Origin: Pseudaminobacter salicylatoxidans
Lineage (GTDB): Bacteria > Pseudomonadota > Alphaproteobacteria > Rhizobiales > Rhizobiaceae
Direction: 5' to 3'
Length of the DNA stretch: 64,000 nt
Assembly: GCF_003148475.1 (NCBI RefSeq)
Contig: NZ_QGGG01000010.1
Location: forward strand, 124,001-188,000
Positions 28,203-35,493 of this stretch are shown in pieces; the stretch's first letter is position 1; each line of letters starts with the position of its first letter. The notes beneath the pieces are model-generated. The model was given only the letters and a program-made list of their open reading frames with translations, did not search any database and was not told the DNA's origin. The translations under genes were made by a program, and so were the position numbers.

Positions 28203-28670
28203 TCAGCCGTTGGCTGCGACAGGCATCGGGCGCGCCTCGGCGAGCCTCTCACGCACCACCGTCATCACTTCAGTCAGTTCCCCGATGGCCTCGTCGATTG
28301 CCTGGCGCTGCTTGTTCAGCCGGCCGAGCTGTTTTTCGGACTTGTCGAGCGCAAGGCGAAGCTGCTTCACATTGCTTCCCTGCGGCTCATAGAGGTCGAG
28401 CATCTGCTTCACGTCGCGCAGCGAGAAGCCGACCTTGCGGCCAAGCAGGATGAGCTTCAGGCGCACCTCTTCGCGACGGGTGTAGAGGCGGGTGGCACCG
28501 TCGCGCTTGGGGCTCAGCAACCCCTTGTCCTCATAAAAGCGAAGCGTGCGCAGGGTAACGCCATATTTCTTGGCGATCTCGCCAATGCGGGCGAGTTCGT
28601 CGGCGGTTTCATCATTGGCGGCGTCATGCGTCGCGGCTGGCTTGTCGGCCTTCATCAGTTTCATCGTCAT
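28203..28670 (-). CDS. MerR-family regulator of the adjacent fatty-acid degradation operon
   Basis: From the ATG at 28670 the protein has 155 residues. The helix-turn-helix is ARIGEIAKKYGVTLRTLRFYEDKGLLSP near residues 25-52, followed by GATRLYTRREEVRLKLI and a long dimerisation coiled coil (about residues 95-140). No metal-binding cysteines are seen, so it is not a metal sensor. It resembles the LiuR/FadR-type MerR proteins that repress acyl-CoA degradation genes in Proteobacteria. Its own promoter region and that of the fad operon carry the same palindrome core. A start at 28793 is possible but adds an unconserved-looking tail. Confidence 0.78.
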   Translation of the reverse strand: MTMKLMKADKPAATHDAANDETADELARIGEIAKKYGVTLRTLRFYEDKGLLSPKRDGATRLYTRREEVRLKLILLGRKVGFSLRDVKQMLDLYEPQGSNVKQLRLALDKSEKQLGRLNKQRQAIDEAIGELTEVMTVVRERLAEARPMPVAANG

Positions 28671-28798
28671 TTTCTGTTTGCCCGTTTGGCACGCGTCGAC
28701 AAGCGACGCGCTAGGGAAGCTGCGGGGCTGCGGCTCCTGTCGCGTGGCTTCCGGTTTCTTCAGGATTTCAGCGTCAGCGGGCGCATATCGCACACCGC

Positions 28799-28818
28799 TT
28801 ACGTTTACGTAAATGCTA
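28799..28818. promoter_or_regulatory. second copy of the fad-type palindrome, upstream of merR
   Basis: TTACGTTTACGTAAATG shares the ACGTTT-n-CGTAAA core with the operator at 28061, with a weaker right arm. It lies just upstream of the MerR gene, which suggests autoregulation. Confidence 0.5.
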
Positions 28819-28909
28819 TACTTACCAAGCCTTCGTCTGGCAAGCGTCCATAAGAAGAAACTGTTTTAACGTCTTTTCGGGCGCAATCATGACCGACACC
28901 ACCTTCGGG

Positions 28910-28924
28910 TTAACGCGTTGTTTA
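28910..28924 (+). promoter_or_regulatory. near-consensus CtrA box upstream of podJ
   Basis: TTAA (28910-28913), seven bases, then TTTA (28921-28924) differs by one base from the CtrA consensus TTAA-N7-TTAA. It lies 31 bases before the possible GTG start and 190 before the ATG of podJ. Confidence 0.35.
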
Positions 28925-29099
28925 CCACGTTGGAGGAAAGGTGCGCTTGTCGGCCTGTCGTGAATTATCCCGTATCGATTTGTTCACGCCTTCCGGAGAG
29001 CGGGGCAAACTCTCGACACGTTATCGCAGGGGCAAGCGCGCAATCCGTTCCGACGCAGGATTTCCTACTGGCTATCGCCAGCAACCGGCGGACGTTTCG

Positions 29100-32000
29100 A
29101 TGAACAGCAAGCGCTCCTATCTCGACACCCTCAACGCCGGGCGGCCACGCAGGTCGTATTCCACGCTGGAGGAGCTGAACCGCTCGCTGGAGGATTTGCA
29201 GCAGCGCCTGAACCGCCACACCGAGCCGGAAGAGGCACCCCGCGAGCAGGTCATCCCCCCGCGCGTCGCGCCGGTTCGCGAACAGCCGCGCAGTTTTGCC
29301 GAGCTGCGCGAGCGCGAAAGCCGCATGACGGCTGCCGGCGAAGCGCCCTACCAGGACCTTGCCCGCGATCTCGAGCGCATCCGCGCGCAGGAAGACAGCG
29401 TTGCCGCTTTCGGCAAGATCGCAACCGAATTGCAGGCCCTGCGCGAAGATCTGCGCGGACAGGTCGCCTCCGGCATGCGCCGCGAATTCGAAGCCATGCG
29501 GCACGATATCGAGCGCACGAACCAACCGACCGCCACCCCAGACACGGAAGAGCTTGCCGTCGAGTTCGAACGCCTGTCCGGTGCGATCCACGCGCTCTCA
29601 GAACGCGCGGACGACAAGAGCCTCAACCTGCTGCGGCTGGAACTGGAGCAGGTGAAGGGCGCGCTGGATACGCTCGCTCGCGAAGAGACGGTTCGCTCTG
29701 TCGATCGCCGCTGGGACGAATTCGACCGCCGCTGGACCGATTTCGAAGGACGCGTGGCCGCGCAATCGCATGACCCGGCGATCGATGCGCTGACCCTGCG
29801 GCTGGAACAGATCAGCCAGGCCCTCGACAACCTGCCGGAATCGCTCTCGCTGCGCTCACTGGAAGAAAAGGTGCGCATGCTGGCAGGGGCAGTGGATCAC
29901 TTCGCCCGCCAGAGCGAGCACGGCAGCAGCGAGACCTTCAGCCAGATCGAGGAGCGGCTGGATGAAATCTCGCGCGCCATCGTGGCGTCCACGGCGACCA
30001 TCAGCCAGACCAGCTTCGACCCCGAACCCTTCCAGCGCATCGAAGCCAGGATTTCGTCGCTGGCCAGGCAGATCGAGGAAGTGGTTGTCGAGGATCGGCC
30101 CAACCGTGAAGTGATGGAGCGACTGAACCTGCTGTCGCAGCGTGTTGACGATATCTCCCAGCACACACATTTGCCCGAAGCGGCGGTGGAACGGCTGGGC
30201 CAGCAGCTCGCGACCATAGCCGACAAGATCGACCATGCGCCAGCCGCGCCGGACGCCGACCGCATCTTCCAGGGCATCGAGCAGCGGCTCGACCTGTTTT
30301 CAAGCATGATCGAGCGTCGCCAGGACGACGTTCTGCAACAGGGCAACATATTGTTCCGCGATCTGGAGCGGCGGCTGGACGAAGTGGCCGACCGGCTGGA
30401 TCAGCGCGGGCAGACCGCCAGCTTCGACGATACCGGCCTCATGGAAGCCATCGATGCCCGCTTTGCCGCACTTGCCGACCGCATCGGCGCGGAAAAGTCC
30501 GCAGCCGACGACGAGTCCATTCGCGGGCTGGAGGTGCGGCTCGACGACATTTCTCGCCGTCTCGACTATTCCGCGCAGCAGTTTGCCGGCATCGACCCCG
30601 ATCTGGTCCGCAACCTCGAGGCGCAGGTCACCGCGCTGTCCGAGCATCTGGCACGGCCTGCAAGCCCGCTGCCCGAGTTCGAAGACATCGCGCCACGCCT
30701 GGACGACATCGAACGCTCCATCGCCAACAGCCACGAAACGCTGCTGGAAGCGGCCCGCCATGCCGCCGAGAACGCCGTGCGCTCCCTCACCGGCTCGACA
30801 GTGCAGAACGAAGCGGTTTCGGGTCTCGCGGAAGACCTGCGCGTGCTGGAAACGCTCACCCGGCGCTCCGATGAGCGCAATACCAAGACCTTCGAGGCGA
30901 TCCACGACACGCTGCTCAAGATCGTCGACCGGCTCGGCTCGCTCGAACAGAGCCAGCATGACACGCCCGTGCCGCAGTCCGAGCCCGCTGCCAAGGCCAA
31001 GCTTGCCCTTCTGGAAACGCCCTCACTCGACGTCGATGCGCCGCTGCCGCTGGCGGGCGCACCGATCGATGACGCCGTGCAGACGCCGGAGGCAGACGAC
31101 GGCAAGCGCACACCGGCGCAGGCAGCCCATGCCGCCGTCGCCGCCGCTCTTGGCGACGAGACGGCGGATGACGCCGAGCCCACTGCCCGCCCCCGCTTCG
31201 GCGGCCTGTTCCGGCGCAAGCGCGACAAGACCATCAAGTCCGAGGACCAGCCGGAAGCCGCGACTGCCCTTGCCGAAACTGCTCCCGCCGTGGATCTCGA
31301 CGAGTCGCTGGATCCGGCTTTCGCAAATCGCCCGCTGGAACCCGGTTCCGGCGCGCCAGACCTCAACGCGATCATGCGGCGCGTGCGCGACGAGCGCCAG
31401 CAGGTCAAGCCCGTCGAGACGGACGCCGCAAAGGCCGACTTCATCGCCGCCGCCCGCCGCGCGGCACAGGCAGCCGCGGCCGAAGCCGAGACGCTGAAGC
31501 GCGGCACTGAAGCCGGAGGCCCCGTGCGCGCCGTGCGTATCGGCGAGTTCATCAAGTCCCGGCGCAAGCCGATCCTGATGGCCGCCGCCGCGATCATGAT
31601 GGCGCTGGCCGGGCTGCAGATCGGCAAGACGCTGATGGCCGATGCCACGAAAATCGCCACTGATGCGCCCGCGCCTTCCTTCCAAACCACGGCGAACGCG
31701 CCCGCCAGGGCGGAAAACGTTGCCGCCGAGGGGGGCGCCACGGCTGTGGCCACCACCGCCACAACGTCGACCGACACGACAACTCAGCCCGAGTCTGCTG
31801 CCGCCCCCGTTGCTATGCCGCTCGAACCCCTGTCGCCTGCGACAGAACCGGATCCGGCTGCTGCCGGCACGCCTGCGTCCGAGATGGATCAGCCCGATAC
31901 CAGCACGGTGACCGGTTCGCTTCCGACAGCATCGGCCCCCGGCTCGCAGATCGCCACCAGTGGCATCGTGATCCCGCTCGAAATCGGACCGGTGGCGCTG

Positions 32001-32816
32001 CGCGAAGCCGCTGAGACCGGCGACGCCAAGGCATTATTCGAGATCGCCTCGCGCTATGCCGATGGCCGCGAGGTCGCAGCCGACATGAAGACCGCAGCCG
32101 ACTGGTACGAAAAGGCCGCGCAAACGGGCTTCGCCCCGGCGCAATACCGCATCGGCAATTTCTACGAAAAGGGCCTCGGCGTCGAAACCGACCTTGCCAA
32201 GGCCAAGATGTGGTATCAGCTCGCCGCCAATCAGGGCAATGCCAGCGCCATGCACAATCTGGCGGTGCTGTTTGCCATGGGTGCCGATGGCACGCCCGAC
32301 AACGAGGCAGCCGTGCGCTGGTTCAACCGCGCGGCCGAGCTCGGGATCACGGACAGCCAGTTCAATCTGGGCATCCTCGCCGCCAAGGGCGTCGGCATGA
32401 CGCAGAACCTCGAGGAGTCCTACAAATGGTTCGCGCTGGTGGCCAAGGCCGGCGACAAGGACGCCGCCAACAAGCGCGATGAGATCGCGAAGGCGCTGAA
32501 GCCCGAGCAGTTCAGCCGCGCCAAGGCCGCCGCCGAGTTGTGGAAGCCCATGCCGCTCGACGCCGCCGTCAACACGGTCGATATTCCGGAAGCCTGGCAG
32601 CTTGACCAGATCACCACCGCCTCGATGGACATGAAGCAGGCGGTGCGTACGATCCAGGACATCCTCAACAAGAACGGCTACGACGCCGGCAACGCCGACG
32701 GCATGATGGGCCAGAAGACCAGGAACGCGCTGGCCGCGTTCCAGAAAGCCAATGGCCTGGAGCCGACCGGCGAGGTTGACGAGAAGGTCGTGCGTGCCCT
32801 GACGGCACTGAAATAA
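29100..32816 (+). CDS. podJ: PodJ-like polar localisation protein with Sel1 repeats and peptidoglycan-binding domain
   Basis: The protein has 1238 residues and marks the pole in Alphaproteobacteria. About residues 1-650 are coiled-coil (starting MNSKRSYLDTLNAGRPRRSY), then a low-complexity acidic region, one membrane segment (PILMAAAAIMMALAGLQIG, about 823-845), and a Pro/Ala/Thr-rich periplasmic linker. Sel1-type repeats lie at about 967-1134 (ALFEIASRYADG, AQYRIGNFYEKG, AMHNLAVLFAMG, SQFNLGILAAKG), and a C-terminal peptidoglycan-binding domain ends the chain (GYDAGNADGMMGQKTRNAL). This order matches Caulobacter PodJ. A GTG at 28941 with GGAGG upstream would add 53 residues and cannot be excluded. 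Confidence 0.85.
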   Translation: MNSKRSYLDTLNAGRPRRSYSTLEELNRSLEDLQQRLNRHTEPEEAPREQVIPPRVAPVREQPRSFAELRERESRMTAAGEAPYQDLARDLERIRAQEDSVAAFGKIATELQALREDLRGQVASGMRREFEAMRHDIERTNQPTATPDTEELAVEFERLSGAIHALSERADDKSLNLLRLELEQVKGALDTLAREETVRSVDRRWDEFDRRWTDFEGRVAAQSHDPAIDALTLRLEQISQALDNLPESLSLRSLEEKVRMLAGAVDHFARQSEHGSSETFSQIEERLDEISRAIVASTATISQTSFDPEPFQRIEARISSLARQIEEVVVEDRPNREVMERLNLLSQRVDDISQHTHLPEAAVERLGQQLATIADKIDHAPAAPDADRIFQGIEQRLDLFSSMIERRQDDVLQQGNILFRDLERRLDEVADRLDQRGQTASFDDTGLMEAIDARFAALADRIGAEKSAADDESIRGLEVRLDDISRRLDYSAQQFAGIDPDLVRNLEAQVTALSEHLARPASPLPEFEDIAPRLDDIERSIANSHETLLEAARHAAENAVRSLTGSTVQNEAVSGLAEDLRVLETLTRRSDERNTKTFEAIHDTLLKIVDRLGSLEQSQHDTPVPQSEPAAKAKLALLETPSLDVDAPLPLAGAPIDDAVQTPEADDGKRTPAQAAHAAVAAALGDETADDAEPTARPRFGGLFRRKRDKTIKSEDQPEAATALAETAPAVDLDESLDPAFANRPLEPGSGAPDLNAIMRRVRDERQQVKPVETDAAKADFIAAARRAAQAAAAEAETLKRGTEAGGPVRAVRIGEFIKSRRKPILMAAAAIMMALAGLQIGKTLMADATKIATDAPAPSFQTTANAPARAENVAAEGGATAVATTATTSTDTTTQPESAAAPVAMPLEPLSPATEPDPAAAGTPASEMDQPDTSTVTGSLPTASAPGSQIATSGIVIPLEIGPVALREAAETGDAKALFEIASRYADGREVAADMKTAADWYEKAAQTGFAPAQYRIGNFYEKGLGVETDLAKAKMWYQLAANQGNASAMHNLAVLFAMGADGTPDNEAAVRWFNRAAELGITDSQFNLGILAAKGVGMTQNLEESYKWFALVAKAGDKDAANKRDEIAKALKPEQFSRAKAAAELWKPMPLDAAVNTVDIPEAWQLDQITTASMDMKQAVRTIQDILNKNGYDAGNADGMMGQKTRNALAAFQKANGLEPTGEVDEKVVRALTALK

Positions 32817-32836
32817 CCCGCACGCTGCCGCAATCA

Positions 32837-32874
32837 GCCAAGGCCCTGTCACCGGAAGGTGGCGGGGCCTTGGC
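32837..32874 (+). terminator. hairpin after podJ
   Basis: GCCAAGGCCC (32837-32846) pairs with GGGGCCTTGGC (32864-32874), and CACC with GGTG inside. No T tract follows, so the assignment is moderate. Confidence 0.45.
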
Positions 32875-33061
32875 CTGTCCACCAAGGTCCTGGATGGCGC
32901 TATGTGACCAGCCAAACGCCGCGAATGTTAACCTGTTGACATGCTTTTCGTTTTAGAGTGCAGCGAAGTTATGCTTCGCCGCATTGTCGGCGCAAGTGCG
33001 TGCAATCACCCAAGGCAAGAAACAGGCTTCGCCGGCGGGCGCATAGTTGTAGAGTTTAACG

Positions 33062-33991
33062 GTGGGAATTTATCTCCCGATCGCGGAATTGTCGGCTAAC
33101 ATCGCAGTGCTTCTGGCCATGGGAGCGGCGGTCGGATTCCTGTCGGGCATGTTCGGGGTGGGCGGCGGCTTCCTCATCACCCCGCTCCTGATCTTCTACA
33201 ACATTCCACCCGCAATCGCAGTGGCGACCGGCGCCAATCAGGTCATCGCCTCATCGTTTTCCGGCGCGCTGGCCCACGTCAAACGCGGCACGCTCGACTT
33301 CAAGCTCGGCACGATGCTGCTTTTGGGGGGCATATTCGGCTCCACATTCGGCATCTATGTGTTCTCGGTGCTGCGCGCCATCGGCCAACTCGACCTGTTC
33401 ATCTCTCTGCTTTATGTGATCCTGCTCGGCTCGGTGGGCGGCATGATGCTGGTGGAAAGCGTCAACGCCATCCGCCAGACCAAAAGCGGCGCTGCACCGA
33501 CGCTCAAGAAGTCGGGGCAGCACAACTGGATACACCGCCTGCCGCTGAAGATGCGCTTTCGCGCTTCCAAGCTTTTCGTCAGCGTCATCCCCGTGCTGGG
33601 GCTGGGGGCGGCAATCGGCTTCCTGTCGTCCATCATGGGCGTGGGCGGCGGCTTCATCATGGTGCCGGCGCTGATCTATCTGCTGAAAGTGCCGACCAAT
33701 GTCGTTATCGGCACGTCGCTGTTCCAGATCATCTTCGTGTCGGCCTACACCACGATCGTGCACGCCACCACGAACCAGACGGTCGACATCGTGCTGGCCT
33801 TCGTGCTGATGGTGGGTGGCGTGGCGGGCGCGCAATATGGCGCCAAGGCCGGCCAGAAATTGCGCGGCGAGCAATTGCGCGCCCTGCTGGCGATGCTGGT
33901 GCTGGCGGTGGCGCTGCGCCTGGCCTTCGACCTGTTCGTGAAACCGGCCAATCTCTATTCGCTCAGCGGCCTCAGCGGAGGCCATCTATGA
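33062..33991 (+). CDS. TauE/SafE-family sulfite/organosulfonate exporter
   Basis: This is an integral membrane protein of 309 residues with two homologous halves. Each carries the family's glycine motif: FLSGMFGVGGGFLITPLL near residues 26-43 and FLSSIMGVGGGFIMVPAL near residues 187-204. The start is GTG. The next gene overlaps it by four bases (ATGA), so the two are translated together. The substrate is not known; sulfur oxyanions or sulfonates are typical. Confidence 0.88.
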   Translation: MGIYLPIAELSANIAVLLAMGAAVGFLSGMFGVGGGFLITPLLIFYNIPPAIAVATGANQVIASSFSGALAHVKRGTLDFKLGTMLLLGGIFGSTFGIYVFSVLRAIGQLDLFISLLYVILLGSVGGMMLVESVNAIRQTKSGAAPTLKKSGQHNWIHRLPLKMRFRASKLFVSVIPVLGLGAAIGFLSSIMGVGGGFIMVPALIYLLKVPTNVVIGTSLFQIIFVSAYTTIVHATTNQTVDIVLAFVLMVGGVAGAQYGAKAGQKLRGEQLRALLAMLVLAVALRLAFDLFVKPANLYSLSGLSGGHL

Positions 33992-34776
33992 AGCTGGCGG
34001 CGGCGGTTGCCGCCCTCGCTTTCACATTCTCGTCTGTCATCGCTCCCGCACTTGCCATCGAGCCGCCGCTGGAAACGATCCAGATCGGCCTTTCCACCGA
34101 CCGCATCGCCATCACCGCCGACTTCGCCGGCGCCGACCTGACCATTTTCGGAGCGATCGAAAATTCCGATCCGCTTCTGGCCCGTCAGGGGCGCTACGAC
34201 GTGATCGTGGTGCTGGAAGGGCCGAGCAAACCGGTTGTCGTGCGCCGCAAGGATCGCGTGCTCGGCATGTGGATCAACACCGCGTCCGAGACCTTCGACA
34301 ACGTGCCCTCTTCCTACTCGGTTGCCACCACCCGGCCCTGGCAGGATATTTCCGAGCCGGAGAAATACCGGCAGCTTTCGCTGGGTGCCAACAACCTGCA
34401 CATCCAGCCGGCCGACACCACCGACAATCCGGCCACGATACAGGAGTTCACGCAGGCGCTGCGCGAACTCAAGAAGAAAACCGGCCTCTACAGCGAGCGC
34501 ATCGGCGGCGTGCAGTTCCTGTCGGCAAACCTGTTTCGCGCGCGCCTGTTGCTGGCCCCCAACGTGCCGGTAGGCACGCATCGCGCGCGGGCCTTCCTGT
34601 TCCGCAACAGCGTGTTCGTGAAGGAAACCTCGGCGCAGCTCGCCATCTACAAGTCGGGCTTCGAGCAGACCATCTACCGCTTCGCCACCAACCACAGCCT
34701 GTCCTTCGGCATATTGGCGGTGCTGCTCGCCATGCTCACCGGCTGGCTCGGGCGTATCATCTTCAGGAAGGATTGA
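33988..34776 (+). CDS. TIGR02186-family membrane-anchored protein
   Basis: The product has 262 residues. A signal peptide of about 23 residues (AVAALAFTFSSVIAPALA) is followed by a periplasmic domain with ITADFAGADLTIFGAIEN, and a C-terminal membrane segment (FGILAVLLAMLTGWLGRIIF) ends the chain. This is the conserved partner usually found beside TauE/SafE exporters in Rhizobiales, coupled here by an ATGA overlap. Its exact role is not established. Confidence 0.83.
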   Translation: MKLAAAVAALAFTFSSVIAPALAIEPPLETIQIGLSTDRIAITADFAGADLTIFGAIENSDPLLARQGRYDVIVVLEGPSKPVVVRRKDRVLGMWINTASETFDNVPSSYSVATTRPWQDISEPEKYRQLSLGANNLHIQPADTTDNPATIQEFTQALRELKKKTGLYSERIGGVQFLSANLFRARLLLAPNVPVGTHRARAFLFRNSVFVKETSAQLAIYKSGFEQTIYRFATNHSLSFGILAVLLAMLTGWLGRIIFRKD

Positions 34777-34779
34777 GGC

Positions 34780-35493
34780 CTATCCCGGCATCAGCATGGC
34801 GCCGGAAATAGCGAAGATGCGGCTGGAGCCCATCATATAGGCACGGAAACTCTCCCAGTTGAAAAGCCCGTGATAGGCACGGTCGAGCACATTGAGCGAG
34901 CCGGTATAGGCGCCGAAAGCCGGCATGACGATACGGCTGCCGTCGCTGGCGAAGCAGCGCCGGCGCACAGAGCGCCCACGCTGGACGATGCGGGCGCAAG
35001 GATGCAGGTGACCGGCGACCTCACCCTCGACAGGCATGGCAGATGGTTCATGACGGAAGCTTAAGCCCCCGACATGGATTTCCGCCACCGTGTCGCCGGG
35101 CAGGCCGGCGGGTGCCTGAGGATCATGATTTCCGGCGACCCAGAACCAGTCACGGCCTGCCATCAGCGCTTCCAGCCTGCGGCGGAAGATTTCAGGCAGG
35201 CGCGCGGCTCCCTCGCCATCGTGAAAGCTGTCGCCAAGGCTGATCACGTTGCGGGGATTGTAATGCTCGATGACGGCCGCAAGATGCGAAAGCGTGGTAG
35301 CCGTGTCATAGGGCGGCAGCAGCGCGCCGCGCCGCGCATAAGACGACCCCTTTTCCAGATGCAGGTCGGAGACCACCAGCAGGTCGAGATCGGGCGCAAA
35401 CAGCACGCCGCGCCTATCACACACCACGCGCTCGCCGGCGATCACGATTATCTCATCGCGCGGTTGACGCGCCCGCTGCGCCAGACTGCTCAT
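34780..35493 (-). CDS. pdeM: ligase-associated metallophosphoesterase PdeM
   Basis: The protein has 237 residues with the calcineurin-type motifs: SDLHLEKG (D-x-H) near residues 42-49, LGDSFHDG near 86-93, GNHDPQ near 120-125, and GHLHP near residues 161-165. It is the 'ligase-associated DNA damage response endonuclease PdeM' of a conserved repair cassette. Its start overlaps the end of the helicase gene by four bases, so the two are co-translated. Confidence 0.9.
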   Translation of the reverse strand: MSSLAQRARQPRDEIIVIAGERVVCDRRGVLFAPDLDLLVVSDLHLEKGSSYARRGALLPPYDTATTLSHLAAVIEHYNPRNVISLGDSFHDGEGAARLPEIFRRRLEALMAGRDWFWVAGNHDPQAPAGLPGDTVAEIHVGGLSFRHEPSAMPVEGEVAGHLHPCARIVQRGRSVRRRCFASDGSRIVMPAFGAYTGSLNVLDRAYHGLFNWESFRAYMMGSSRIFAISGAMLMPG

